Translations under genes and position numbers: made by a program
In this document: positions 11,537 through 24,619 of the stretch, piece by piece
How the letters are laid out: each line of letters starts with the position of its first letter
Numbering within the stretch: the stretch's first letter is position 1
From: Rotaria macrura
Lineage: Eukaryota; Rotifera; Eurotatoria; Philodinida; Philodinidae
Reading direction: 5' to 3'
Length of the DNA stretch: 64,000 nucleotides
Assembly: GCA_900239685.1 (NCBI GenBank)
Contig: OENT01000168.1
Location: 1-64,000 of the forward strand
Notes under the pieces: model-generated
Told to the model about the DNA's origin: nothing
The model's database searches: none
The model's input: only the letters and a program-made list of their open reading frames with translations

Positions 11537-14500
11537 GATCAAATATTGCCATTCGAACAGTGCTTAGGCAAAAATCTCGGTTCATTCAATAGCCACCGAT
11601 TAATAGTGGGGAGATCAAAATGTCTAGATAGTGCTAAAATGTTGATTGGAAACTTTCAAATCACAACCAATTGTGCAAGCTCAAGATAAACAATGTAATA
11701 GAATGACTATAAAATACAAGTCATGAAAAAACGATCGGGCTATCTACCACTGCAGCCAATAACTTTATGGATGATAAAAAGTAAATAACAGCAGTTCGAT
11801 AGTTGCTGACTCTTCAACAACTGATTTAAACTGTTTTTGATTATTGTGCCAAATCGTACAATTACTGCCAAAGAAATCTGTAAAAGTAAGCGTTTCAAAC
11901 TTCTCTAACTTATGGCCGCAGAATTTCTAACACGATGCTCAACATACAAGACTCAAACCACTGTAGACTTCACATAAAATACATGCGTTTCAACATTACT
12001 GACAAGTTTTCTGCCATTTAAGACTACCACGCCTACTTTTTCTTGAGCTAGAAATGAAAAAATCAGTCAACTTTTTAATTATACGCTCGACAAAACAAGA
12101 TTGAACATTTGTTTTCCGACCTGCATTTGAATATGCTCAATCTGAGTTTCCTTTAATTTGCTACTCGATTGTTTTGTATTTTTCTGAAAACCGACTTTTT
12201 ACCCAATGGGTGTGGTAGACGTTGTAACCGTTTGCTCCCTCACTCCTGTGAATTTATCCGATTGAGTTGAAAATTTTCATCATTGAAATTTCGGCGTATT
12301 CTTTAGAGGCGAAACTGAGCGTTTCCCTTTTTGTAATTCCTATCCGGGATCATGTGACTTCGAAGTCCAGAACTCAGATCTTGTCACAGTATTTTGATGT
12401 ATTTCTGTTATAAAATAAAAAGAAAGTGATAGTTTTTGAAAAACTTAATTTCAACTCTGACGAATAGTTTCAGGTATCCTTGCATAAAATTTTAGCTCAA
12501 TCGGATAAAATTTGAGGAAACAGCGTAATCGATCAGTATGCAGTCCTATACGAAAACCGGAAAAGAAATGGTCTTGATTTTTTCTTCGAACAGTTTCCGC
12601 ATTACTTTTTATGCTTTATCAATGGTGAAAATTTCAGTTTGATCTTTCATACCGCTTGTGACATCCAGATAGGATGCAAAAAGAGGAGGGCATCCTTACG
12701 ATTTCTAAAAAGCTTTTTAACTACTTTTTTGTGTCAACGAATACACACTGACTGCAAACAGATACAAGTGAAATATTTAAATCAATGATAGCCATGGTGG
12801 CTTATTCCTAACTACAATTGATTACAAGCATATTTATTATCTGCATCATAGTCGACTTCAACACTGTATGGATTCATCGATTCACCAATGAATTCTATCC
12901 TAAGCGATGATGCGGTGGATACTCATCTGAATAAAACATTTATACATTTAGGACCTCCTAGCTTTATGTGAACAGTTAGTGGATCAAATTTCGCATCTCA
13001 CATATTTCATTGGGTTTGTGAAAAAATTACGGATAAAGCAGAAATAAACAGGTGATAATAAAATTAATATATTCGTAGAACAGTAAGAGTCATTCGAAAA
13101 GCTTAATTCATATAAATAATTAGTTATATTGACATGTCAAACAATCAAATAGTAAGTATTATAAAAATCAGGTCGAATTTCCCATCAAATACCAGTATGA
13201 ATAGCTCGTAAGATCTTATCGTGACATAAGGTCACCATATTCAGCCAGTGATAAGTTATAGGATGGGCAGATCTTTCTCGATTCTCATGGCACGAATTTA
13301 TGTAAGATATCTACGACTACTATCCTTTCGTGCGATTGTTGCCTTATTTTATCCTTCCAGATCAGATGAACAATCACACCAGATCTTACCATCTGCTTAT
13401 CTGTTCTCGGCATGTAGAACGATTTCATAATCACGAAATAAAGAAATACAAATATTAGGCGTTTACGATAGAAACAGCAATGAATGACAACAGTAAAGAA
13501 AGTCTTGTCCTTTGTTTCATGAATTAAAACATATTTAAGTACGACTAATATTAATGATTGAAAAACCAACAGTTGAACTCATGACAGTGAAATGTGGATA
13601 TGTATTAAGACCAAGGCTATAAAACGAAGATATTTAATAATATACAAAGCGTCCATAATACAGTTTTCGTAATTGACTAACTAGAACTTCTTAATTGAAG
13701 TGAAAAATATACGACTCCTATCATATTCGCCAAAGCAATTTATTGACAGTCATTTAAATCGGATAGCGACACTTCTAATCTATTTCAGGCAATATTCAAC
13801 ACTCAGAAAACTATAACAAACTACATGATGAAGAATTCTACATGTCTTCTAATACATATGTAGTGTCGATCAAGTCTGTTGCTTTTTGATTCAAAAATAA
13901 AGTTGCTTTTTTCCTACTAAAACAAATTTATACTCGGATTCAAAACAGATCAGATACTAGTTACGTGTCTAATAATCATAAAAAGCAATGCAACATTATT
14001 AATCAATGATAAACGATGCAGCAACAACAGTGCAATCAATTTTGTCATAATAATATAATCGAATAAGCTTGATTGCACTGTAACCACAGTCATTTTTCAC
14101 TGATCCATAGAATTGAAAACATCAGAAAGTAATTCGCATTCAGCAAGAAATCAATACCGGAGCTTTGTTCAAGGAAAAACTAATTCTAAGAACTGAAAAG
14201 CGAATACTGTCTGTGCATGGTACGCGATTCACATTATTCAATGACGAAGAAAGATTTAAACATATGATCGAAAAAACAGACCAAAGGTTCAACTAATTCG
14301 CTATTTAATAAGCAATCATTGACCCGACCCGAACGCAAAATAAGATACTTACGTGTGAACTAATTCCTTAATCAATGAAACGAAAAGTAGGAAAGAGAGT
14401 AAAAGAAATCGCGCTCGACGTAGACGATGACCAGGGCGTGCAATGCAATAAAACAACTAACGCGACATGAGCGTCACTGATCATCCACTGAACGAATATG

Positions 14501-17500
14501 ATCAAATTAGGTGTGTGATAATAATGATCACAAAATATATGATGTGTATGTTCAATCATTTCCTATTGTCTACATCTTTATAGTGAAAATGGTCACAAGA
14601 ATATAGGTTTTGGATGCAATTACTTGTATAGTATTCACACTTTTCACCTGCTTTCGCACTCTCAGTGCATCATAGTTAATTATATTATTTTTGTTCGAGA
14701 TTTCTAATATCGATCAAGCTGTGAATATTCTATACGTGAGATTGATGCAAATATCCATGTTATAATCATTCGGGAAGAGGCTATGGGCGAAACAGTGAAG
14801 ATCAGACAAGGTCGAGACAAGTACACACTTAGTTTCACTGCGTCAAAATTTCTTTTATCTATTTTACACCACTTATTCATGAACGAATCATCGATGCCGT
14901 CTGCCAGTCAGACCCCAATGATTGACAAAAATACACAAAAAACTCGAAAACATCTATTGCAACAGTGTTTTATCCCAAGGAATATGAGATTGCCGCAGTA
15001 AAACTCAACATAGATTCAATCGCTTTTTATGCATATCGAAAACCAATTTTTCACTAGTATTCCATTAAATTATAGTGATCATCAGTCTAACATATCTTCC
15101 ATGATAGATCACGATATGTCGCCCTAATTTGATCACAGGTGGAATTACAAGTTTAAGCCCCCCCTCAGAAAATCCGATTTTTCTAAAAAAAAAGTCGGAC
15201 TTGCGTTTTTATCACGGACACATGCCCCTTGCTTCCCTCTGTCAGAATCTATTTAGGCTTTTGAAAAACGGTTACACTTTGGCAGATTTATGGAAGAAAA
15301 ACTCTCGCCCCTACAATCATATTTTTCGATATTTTCGAATTTTCGACGACATTTTTTGTTGCTTATTTAGGGGTGTTTTCTTCAAACTTACAAAATATGA
15401 ATTGATAGACACCGAAAAAGCGCATTCTAATGCAATATTATAGAAATACTCGATTTAAAAAGTAGTTTTTAAGCGTTTTAATAAAAACTTCCCTTCTAAA
15501 ATTTCTTTAGCGCCTTTCTCAAGACTTGGCTTTGATGTAGGAAAATTGCTATAACTCCCGTTCGGCTCTAGCTGTACCTGGTGTTTTTCATTCATTTTAA
15601 AGGTCTCGATTATTGCTAACTTGTGAACGACTGGATTTTCGATATTTGATTCCTGGACTGAGAAAAGTCCGATTTAGTACGTTTTTTATGCCTAATTTGC
15701 AGTCATACGGAATAAAATGCTTATGAAAAATTAACAGAAGAAAATTTCGAAATTCTGTTCGGTGAAAAGTTGCGTATGGAGGCTAGCTTTAATATAAGAC
15801 CGATCCGACCTCAATAGCTATCATAGTGAGGAAGTTATAACAATTTCGTGGAAGCTATAAAACAAACCATAAGTCTATAGTTTAGTAAAGTCTATGAGGC
15901 TGAAAATTTTACCACAAGCGTTTCTCACTTAATCCATCCATCCCTGAAAGTTTGAGCTAAAACCTATGCTCCAAATTGGCAACTCGATTGTAAGGGGGGG
16001 GGGGGCGGTTAAGTACAACTATCAACCCATTCAGAAAGATTCATGATAGTTGTGAGAACATAAACTTTATCAAATCTCATGTTGAGTGTATAAATATAGT
16101 AGAGAGGGGCACAATGCTCTGTATTAATATTCACAGGATATTAAATGGAAAATAACAGTTTATTATTCTTCACTTATTTTTTTCACAGTGTTGTTTCAAA
16201 TGAGGAGCAGTGGTTCTTTTCCATGAATAGTTCAAATGATTATTTATTATCATTAGATTAGCGTTTTTCGATGTTCATAGCTACACAGACAATGATTTTA
16301 GGCAGAGTTCTGCGTGAACTTTTTCATTTATCTTGTGAAGTCAATCCAAAAGAGTATTCTTCTGTATCAGTGGATATAGTTTATCAACTTATATCTGTCC
16401 ACATAATTCAATCTAAGCTACTTTAACTTTCGAGGTGTTCGCTATCTACAAAGTTGGTCTGTCAATGTTCATAATAACTATAACAGTGACAAGCATGAAA
16501 AACAACAATGTAAATGTATTCGGATTTGGAAGTAAAAAGCATAGATGTTTATAATAAATTGTTTCTCTGTTTTGTCGTGATTTGAAACTATTTCTTCGAT
16601 TTAAGAAAATTCGATGTCGGAACCGAAAAGGATAGCTTTCAAAATAATTTACCAATTTAATTATTACGTTGGCTTCCTATAATATTGTTGATACTCCAGG
16701 GGAATCCAATGGACTTAAGTCTGTCGTTTTGCACTTGGTTTGAATGCTATGACTACTATAAATTGCCCACCAACACTCAATATCGGTCTAAGGATGGCCG
16801 TTTGTTGTTCATAACAATCAAATCTCTTCTTGATTTATTTTTAAATTTAAATGTGATTATTTTTATGTGGTTAAAACAGACGACATCGTAGGATATGCAG
16901 ATAGTTGAGAACAAAACAAGCAAATTAGAACACAATTCATTAAACAAAAATCATCACTAGAATCGAATAGAATAGGGGTACAATCTTGAATCACAGCGCG
17001 TGAAAAACTATTCCAGTTGCATTTCCAATATCTTCTTGATCAAGATAGTCGTTTTCTCTTTTGTTTTTGTGAATTTATTTGATAAATTGTCGACGAATTA
17101 TCAACATGCGATAAACGTGAGAATACAGACCTTTTTCGTGCTAAAAAATATAATAAAAGATAATTTTTTATCAAAGAAGTCATAAATCATGAACTTGTAA
17201 GAATCTGTAAATGATTCTGTTAATGGAATAATAAGTTTTGCGGGAACTTAGGTGAAAGCGTTACTTGACGAGGTATTTTAAAATTTTTATTTCATCAACT
17301 AGCTATTCAAAGGTTCATACCAATAGCAGATTCAGTAACTAATTATTTTCACTCTCACAGACAGAATCTTTTTTTTCTTCGTGAATATTATGCTTATACA
17401 TTCTCAATGGAAATCTGTTGAAGTGACCTTATTCAGTTGAGTGATGTCCAAACGAAAACTGTCGTCTCAATCACTATGGTAAAATTTGAAGCCTTCAGAC

Positions 17501-17804
17501 TGAGCGCATGGTGTGCGAGTATTGATTTTTATGACATTTTTCCGGGAAGAACTTCTAAACATACTTACATCTTAACAAAGAATCATTCTATACATTTAGA
17601 TAAGACCACAAGTGAGATTGAAGAAACTATGTTCGAAAGGGATGATTTTAAGAAGATGATGCTTATGTTCCATTTAAAGTTTATCGTGAGTAGTTAAGAC
17701 AAAGTTGTGCATGCATCATGCAATGTCTCTTCAAGATTAAAAACGTTTTCTAAAGAATCGTAGAAACTCGTTTACTTGTTCATTTTTTTCTTTCAAGATT
17801 AGAT
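11537..17804. other. 6.3 kb without a recognised gene
   Basis: AT-rich, no supported gene. Sub-regions: AGATCT/AAGATCTT-rich sequence at 13207-13395, without the CCCAGG ends of that repeat family; a 104-codon frame at 15129-15443 (+) that is low-complexity and matches nothing; a run of about eleven Gs near 15995-16006; and an 86-codon frame at 17437-17697 (+) of unknown nature. Stretches at 12150-12700 and 15480-15960 have a more even composition and may be old repeat remains. Confidence 0.45.
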
Positions 17805-19046
17805 TTACGATATGTACAAATGAGTCAGTGAATAAAACTGGATTTCATTTGCAAGTTTCTTTAGTCTACACTCACTTGACTCTAAATTGGTTGCGCTCAT
17901 TAACCGCTCATCTGCATCTTTGATAGTGAGCTCTAGGTCAACTTCTGGATGCTGGTTATCATTTTGAAATTTACTCAATCGCATATGTTCTTCTTCCAAT
18001 TGTTGAGTCAGTTCTTTTATGTTGTTCTGATATTCTGAAATATCCGCCTTGTGATGCATTTCATTTATTTTCAGCTTTTTTGTTTGATTGTAACTTTCCA
18101 TAAGTTGATCCTTTTGATCTTTTACTTGTTTCCTCAGAGATTCGAGTTCCATCAGATATTTATGACTTTTAGAAGACTCTTCTTTTAATTCGCCTTTAAG
18201 TTGAACCGTATACCTATGATTGTCCTCAACTGTAACTCTTTGTTTTTCTAGTTTTTCTTCGAGAGAATGAATTTGCCGCCTATCCATCTCCCGTTGGTTG
18301 ATGTGTTGCTTCAACTGATCTTTAAGATCTCGAAGTTCCTTCTCGTTTCTCTTGATTTCAGCATTTAATCCTTTATTTCGATCTTGTACTCCTATTAACA
18401 GTTGTTCGATTTGTCGCAGTTTATTCATGTATTGATCAATTCGAACTTGATGGTCTATCTTTTGTTCTTTGAGGTCCCGATCAAGGTTCTCATAACGAGT
18501 TTTTTCGTAGTTCCTTTCCCTTTCTAACTGTTGAATTTTGTTAGTGACATTTTTCGTCACAGTCGTCTGTTTTGATACTTGATCTGTGAGGTTGTTACGC
18601 TCATTCATTAATGAAACTAGGACTGGTCGCAAAATTTGATAGCTGCAATTGGCCATATGGTTTTCAAGTTGCCCTCGTGCACCAGCCCACGGGCACATTA
18701 CGTCAGCAGCCAAACAGACTATGGGACATGCAGTATTAATATGCTTTGTAAATTCGTTCCGCTCCAAATCAAGTTTTCCACACGCCATACATTTCACACG
18801 AAATTTATCGACCATATTTCGTATAGTGCGACTTGTCTGTCTCAACTCTGAAATTCGAAGAGTTCTTCGACAATTTGGACACGAAGGATTATTTCTTCGT
18901 AACCATTCTGTTATACAAATCTTACAAAATATATGATCGCATGGTGTGCATTGTGGATCTTCAAGTGGCTTGTTACAAATAACGCATATTAATTCATTAT
19001 CAATCGAAGCTTCATTCATATACTCATAAGATGGAGTAGTAGCCAT
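17805..19046 (-). CDS. RING / TRAF-type zinc-finger coiled-coil protein
   Basis: A single-exon frame of 413 aa with ATG at 19046. A C3HC4 RING (C21, C24, C36, H38, C41, C44, C56, C59) is followed by two C2HC zinc fingers of TRAF type (C86-x2-C89...H102-x4-C107 and C111/C118...H130-x3-C134). A long charged helical region from about 150 to 370, rich in K, E, Q and L, should form a coiled coil. There is no C-terminal MATH domain, so it is TRAF-like rather than a true TRAF. The family usually acts as E3 ubiquitin ligases or adaptor scaffolds in the cytosol; the zinc ligands are all present. The last residues (LTHLYIS) look like read-through into non-coding sequence, so a further 3' exon is possible. 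Confidence 0.75.
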   Translation of the reverse strand: MATTPSYEYMNEASIDNELICVICNKPLEDPQCTPCDHIFCKICITEWLRRNNPSCPNCRRTLRISELRQTSRTIRNMVDKFRVKCMACGKLDLERNEFTKHINTACPIVCLAADVMCPWAGARGQLENHMANCSYQILRPVLVSLMNERNNLTDQVSKQTTVTKNVTNKIQQLERERNYEKTRYENLDRDLKEQKIDHQVRIDQYMNKLRQIEQLLIGVQDRNKGLNAEIKRNEKELRDLKDQLKQHINQREMDRRQIHSLEEKLEKQRVTVEDNHRYTVQLKGELKEESSKSHKYLMELESLRKQVKDQKDQLMESYNQTKKLKINEMHHKADISEYQNNIKELTQQLEEEHMRLSKFQNDNQHPEVDLELTIKDADERLMSATNLESSECRLKKLANEIQFYSLTHLYIS

Positions 19047-19403
19047 TATTTACGATCTAAGCAAGAAAGAAATGGTAATTGTATTGAAAAGCTTTTAACT
19101 AAAATAGTACACGAAGGTTAGTAAGAAAATTTAGTACATATGTGCGAATATGGACTGTGCTGATTGAGAAATTCGAATATCAGTTTTACGTTAGAAGCGC
19201 TAAGACCTCAAGTAAATTTCCGAATTTCATCATCGATTTTTGAATATGAAGATGTGAGTGTAATTTAAAAACCAGATGATATAAAAATATTGTATTACAA
19301 GCTAGTATCTTAAGATGCGCACCCATTACAAAATCGATGGAATTGATTGTCGCGTTTTTTCATAGTAAGCTTGTTTAAGTTTTCATTGATGAATAAAACT
19401 ATT

Positions 19404-20000
19404 CACCCAACTAATGTCAACAGTACTAATGTCGAAAGTCAAAACATCGAAGATAAAAATGTTGAAAAGGGAAAACGTCGAAAGTTAAAACGCATGCGAA
19501 GGAAAAGCCACTCAGTGTTCTGTTGGACAAATATTTTCACGTTTTTTCTTATTGAAGGCTACCATAGTAGAATGAATTCCTCATTTTTACAAAATCATCG
19601 GAACATTTGATATTTCTTGTTACGGGAAGAGAAACCATATTCACACTGGTAATGACTAAGTGGTCAAACAGCACACCAACGAAATAGAACTACCGAACAT
19701 CAGCTTTACAAAGTTGCATCGAAACTTTATACAAATGATATAGTGATAATCTATTCGATGTATCTGGCCTGCGTACGCGCTTGTCATTTGTATTAGTAAA
19801 AGAAGCCAAACGATTCTGTTCAGATTATATTAAAATTGACCAAGCCACATATCCATATGTTGATTTTTAACGTTTCCTCGTTCAAAAGAAACATATAGAT
19901 TCATTTCTCATTTGATAGATTGAAATCATTCCTCTTTCGAGATGTTTACCCTTCGATATTTTAGTGTTTCGACATTTTTCCTTTTCGACCATAAAGTTGC
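19404..20000. mobile_element. Diverged relative of the GTCGAAA MITE
   Basis: The left side begins CACCCAACT and continues with repeated AATGTCGAAAGT-like units (19404-19490). The right side in reverse complement begins CAACTTTATGGTCGAAAAGG and continues AAAAATGTCGAAAC. The intact MITE at 22927-23080 begins GGGCACCCAACTTTGGTCGA and continues AAGTAAAAATGTCGAA. The matches are imperfect, so this is probably an older, longer member of that family. Boundaries are approximate. Confidence 0.3.
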
Positions 20001-21000
20001 TATCATCGAATAAAACGTGTGGTGTACAATCAAAAGGTGTATTAAATGTTTGGTTTACATAAATTATTATTTGGATTGCTAAGTGAATAATCAAATGAAA
20101 AGAAAGCCATTCGAAATTAGAGTGATAAAAAGACGCTGAACCTTTTCTCTACAAAGATAATAGCTGCACTATGACACAAATGTATGAATATATTGTAAGA
20201 TATAAGACTTTCTGAAAAAAATGAAATAATTTTTTACAGTGAAGTAGTGGATTCACAAAAATTATTAGCTATCATCTCGAAAATCCTGTCAGAATAATTT
20301 AATACAGAGGTGTGCTACAGGATTTAAGAAACGAAATCATCTTGTTTCTTTGCATTCTTCTGACAACTCCAGCTTTGACCCTAGTATTAGATGGCGTTTG
20401 ACTAACCTCATATACACTTGTTTCTTTTTTTAAACGATGGGAAATATATAAAGCTGCACATTACAATCTTTAACATATCTTATCTTTCTCACTTATACTT
20501 GTTATCAATTTTATCTCAGACTAACAAAGATCCGTTTGTTTTACTAGAGGAGGTGGCGCTTTTTTATTGGTTTCTTTCGTTGTCACAAAGATGAAGATTA
20601 CACAGTGGGAATAATCGATTAGTTCATATAAAAAAGCACAACGATCATAAACGGTAGCTTTAAAGCAAAATTATCCAAAACGAAGCTTGTTAGCGCAGCC
20701 CCGTTGGGGTTAAAATGTGGAACGCACATATCTATAGCTTTATATGCTAGTAGAAAACACAGAAAATGTAATACGACGGATTTGTTCGCATCGTCTTTCT
20801 CCGATAGCCGCCCTATTTTTCATTTTCATTGTTGCTATTCACTCGTGAGTTTCCATTATTCGTCGTTCATTTTTCTTAATTTAACACTTTTCTTATTAAA
20901 AATATTGGAATAAGCAGGAAATAATGTTTTGATGTATGATTATTATAGAATGCTGGTTGTTATGTCTGTAATGGATTAATACACAGGTTTCTATGGTCTT

Positions 21001-21134
21001 CAAGGAGGGAGGGGGAGTGGGTGTCTGTAACCAGGGCTACGTCTGTTATGGGGAGGGCATTGGTACCCTCTGTGGGGGTGGGGTGGCGTTTGGCTCAGGG
21101 ACTTTATCTGTAACCGGAGGGAAGAAGGGTGGGA
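21001..21134 (+). other. G-rich block, quadruplex-prone
   Basis: The plus strand carries many G runs (GGAGGGAGGGGGAGTGGG at 21007-21024, later GTGGGGGTGGGGTGG and GGAGGGAAGAAGGGTGGG) inside an otherwise AT-rich region. Closely spaced runs of three or more Gs can form G-quadruplexes. The 110-codon frame crossing it (20993-21325) is low-complexity and not believed to be a gene. Confidence 0.55.
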
Positions 21135-22636
21135 AGCATAAAAAATCTCACTCTCAAACTTCTACTCATTATTTTCTTCGAAAACATATGCCAGTTTCAC
21201 GAAATCCCTTAAACGAAACACTATCTTTCGCTTTTATTCGCCGTCATTGTCAATTGCAAGGCACTAAAATAAAGAATGTGTTCTTATTTTTTTGTGGTGT
21301 GTCTTCGAAATATTTTATACTTTAGCCTTTTTCTAACTCCCTCCGCTACTACCCTAAGTACCAAGTCCGAGAGCTCTTTAAATGAATAGTACTTGATTAG
21401 AAAAATTTTGTGTTTGATTTAAATATTAACTGATTATTTTACTATCTTTAGTTTCATCTAGTATGAACCAAAGTATGCAAGTTGCCAAGAAGAAGAGAAA
21501 AAATTGCAGGAGAATTCGAAGAGCAAAATGCATATGTATTAGAGATCCGTGAGTAAACCAAAAAACGACTCGTCATTATTCCTTCCAGTCTGGTATCTAT
21601 TATAACAACAATCTTTTTAGGTCGCTTTTAAACCACTCATAACAGTCACACTCTTTTTATTTGTTCCTACGTGCTTCCACGAGAGTGTGTATGTGGAATG
21701 TGAGTTGATGCATGTTTGCCGAATATGATATTAAAGCCAGATTCACTTTTATAATCCAACTTGTTTCGACGACATTGACTCTCAGAGTAGAACTTTGACT
21801 CAAGTCTTCATAGTTATTTATATGAAGTCATTCAATTCATTCAGATTGATATGAACGAGAACAAATATCTTACTGATGCCCTATTTTCTGGCCAGCAAAC
21901 CTTGAATATATCTCTCGAAATATTACTTACTCGTTGATGAACACAAGATAAAAGAGTTTCATTTGAAATAGTATCTGACTAGATATTAGGAAAATAACGG
22001 CTCGCATCCTACGCGATTACTCGTACTCATACTCATAGATATAATAAGTCTATTATAAATATTAAACTTCATATTTTATAAATGTTTATATATAAATGCA
22101 ATTGTTAAAGAAATCCAGTGTTACATTGAGAGAGATGCGTAACAATAATGATTCTCTTCAAAGAGTCAACCGGTTTCAGAAGAGGCATACATGCATAGTA
22201 TTTTCTTTTCTATTCGATGAATGCTTCTAGTTATTTTTCAACCTTGCTACTGTACAAGATTCTGTGTCATCAGAAGCAATTGTTTCTTCGCGCAGCTGTT
22301 TTTTTTTAATTAAACGTCAATCAAATAAAACCTGTCGTTTTATATTGATATATAAACAAGTGATAAAACTAAATGAATGATTATGTTCGTTGCTTGAGAA
22401 CTCATTAATCAACTTAGTAAGTGAGAAACTAAGTCTTTGTTTTTATCGAAAATGCCAGTTGTGATTGAGCTGTGAGAAATGAACCCAATCAACACAGATG
22501 ATGACTTTTAATTTAACTTATCCTGCTTACTTTTCTAATTTTCCAAATGAATTAGTGTAACAATAATAAAAACAACGTCGAATTAAAAATATTTAGCCAA
22601 CGAAAACTATTAACCAGATTGTAAAAACATCTGCAT

Positions 22637-24231
22637 TATAATAAGCATACCAATGTGTATGAATTATTTATGGTTACCCATGATTTTATTCCATATTCAA
22701 TGAGCATTTCAATTGAATCAGCTGCAAGTTCAAGACCATCATGAAATTTCATAATTGTTTGAAATCGTTTTATATTCTTCTCTCTTAATAACATTTCTTC
22801 AGCGCTAAGCATACTTTCAAGCGTTTATTTTAATTGCTCAGATGAGAAATGAAATTCGTGTTAATCATTTGCTGATACCTGCACCTGCGGCAAGCTGTGT
22901 CATATCTCGTTGGTCAACTACAATAGGGGCACCCAACTTTGGTCGAAAGTAAAAATGTCGAATGGACACATGTCGAAAGTAGAGGCACCACATAATATGT
23001 GGGCGATGTGGTACGGGGCGCCTCTACTTTCGACATTTGTCCATTCGACACTTTTACTTTTGACCAAAGTTTAGTAGACCCTACAATAGTTATACAAAGA
23101 ATCGATGCGCCAAACCAAATACTTTCATGAGCAATATTAATTGCACAATGAGAAATAAATAAACGTACATTTGAATGAGATAGACAGCCTAGTGCATGAT
23201 GAAAACTATTTGATGATACGAAATGTTGAAGATGATTTCGTTGGTAATAGGTCATGTTGATTGAACACCCATATAATATAGTAGTTATCGAATGATTTTA
23301 TAGCATGGAATATTTTTTGTATCTGTTCGTTTGATATTGGCACAGATTTACCGAAGTTAATATAAACAATAGCTGTGTCATTCAATTTAATCCATTGACG
23401 ATCTTTATTAGATAATTCGTTTATGTAATGATCAAGGAAAATTTTCATTGAAAGAATCGATCCTGTTAATTGAACATTAGGTGGAAGAGGTTGAGCAAAG
23501 TCAATTCCAAATACAGTATAAAGTAACACCATATGAGAATGAATATATGGTAATAAATGAAATGAATCCTCGAAATAAATGTAAACCATTGTAAAATAAC
23601 GAATAATAGGTGAAACTGTTCATTGTAATAGATTGGTTCCTATTGAATGAATACTTTGAGGTGGATCAAGAAGAACTACTGGATTGTAATCGGTAAATGG
23701 ACTATATAATACCAGTCATGATGTGGGAATAAATCGACCGCATTAATAATACATGAAACATTGAAATGATTGCGGATATCGACGACAGCATATGCCAGAC
23801 GATCGACAATAGCTACTGGTTTAACAACATTTATTTAACATTTTCTCGTCCATTTTAGGATAAATGTTTTCGATGATATCTGTTAGAATTGAAACTGTGC
23901 ACGACCATTTGCCAGTCTGGGCAGCAATATATTCTAATTTTAATATGTCTCCATTTTCATCTAGACATTGATCAATGTCTAAAAATTTGATTGTTGTATC
24001 CTAACAATTTGCTTCAACTTATTCTTTCAAATTGGAGCAACTAATCTTATAGATATTATAGTCAGCGCTATGATGCTGATTTGATTCAATTGCTGGACGT
24101 ATTAGTAATGGATCTAGATGACCTACGTATGGTATTGAAATAATAAATAGAATTGTGTTTGGTTTTATCGTTGCAGCAGAATAATTCAATAGTAAGAGTA
24201 TCCAAATTATGATCAATGGTTTGAATATCAT
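22637..24231 (-). pseudogene. UDP-glycosyltransferase pseudogene
   Basis: Remains of a family 1 UDP-glucuronosyl/glucosyltransferase. The N-terminus starts at ATG 24231 with a signal peptide (MIFKPLIIIWILLLLNYSA) and the typical PYVGHLDPLL segment. The middle (23206-23589) carries WIKLNDTAIVYINFGKSV, matching the conserved VY(V/I)xFGS region. The signature region follows in another frame (SHCAINIAHESIWFGASI), then VVDQRDMTQLAAGAG, and a C-terminal tail (GLELAADSIEMLIEYGIKS). It is broken by frame changes between 24.0 and 23.6 kb and near 23.2 kb, an in-frame TAA near 22.83 kb, and the MITE at 22927-23080 inside the signature. Functional homologues are ER membrane enzymes that conjugate small lipophilic molecules. 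Confidence 0.8.
22927..23080. mobile_element. 154-bp MITE inside the UGT pseudogene
   Basis: Inverted repeats of about 60 bp (left GGGCACCCAACTTTGGTCGA..., right end in reverse complement GGTCTACTAAACTTTGGTCA...) surround a short loop. It is flanked by a perfect 9-bp duplication CTACAATAG (22918-22926 and 23081-23089). A 9-bp duplication suits Mutator-like elements. No coding capacity. Removing it and one duplication rejoins the UGT reading frame at ...CITIV / VDQRDM.... Confidence 0.85.
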
Positions 24232-24523
24232 ACTAGAACTGACCGTAAAATATAATATAATATAAATATCATACAATGAATGATTTTCAAAAATTATTCG
24301 AACTTATGATATTCATCGTTTGCACAGTATATATTAACTGTTGCAGCGTTTAGACAGAAGTATTGCTGTTGCCGATGAAATCAACTAGGTTGAACAAGTA
24401 CGATCGTTTATTATCATAGGTGACAAAATCGGTTGATTTACGGAGAAAAAACAACTATGTTACGGCCCTGGTATACACTCAGTCACAGTCATATAAGAAG
24501 TCCTTAGTGGTCGACGTGAGTAT

Positions 24524-24619
24524 CCCAGGTCGAAAAATCTGAAACAAGATCTTATGAAATACATATAAGATCAGATGCATAATCTTATCAGATCTTTACA
24601 TCTGATTGTTTGCCCTGGG
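24524..24619. mobile_element. 96-bp CCCAGG MITE
   Basis: Ends are CCCAGGTCGAAAAATC and, in reverse complement, CCCAGGGCAAACAATC. The interior is rich in AAGATCTT/AGATC motifs. It is the same family as 42441-42670. Target duplication is not clear. Confidence 0.65.

Larger units (their letters stand above)
19047..22636. other. 3.6 kb without a recognised gene
   Basis: AT-rich. It holds a diverged inverted-repeat element (19404-20000) and a G-rich block (21001-21134), listed separately. A tiny basic frame at about 21463-21553 ends next to a GTGAGT, but there is no evidence that it is an exon. Confidence 0.45.

Noticed and set aside
18636..18936. Plus-strand frames over the RING gene
   Set aside because: They are the antisense of the RING and zinc-finger coding sequence.
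20993..21325. 110-codon glycine-rich frame as a gene
   Set aside because: Produced by G-rich low-complexity sequence; no family match, no splice partners and a poor start context.
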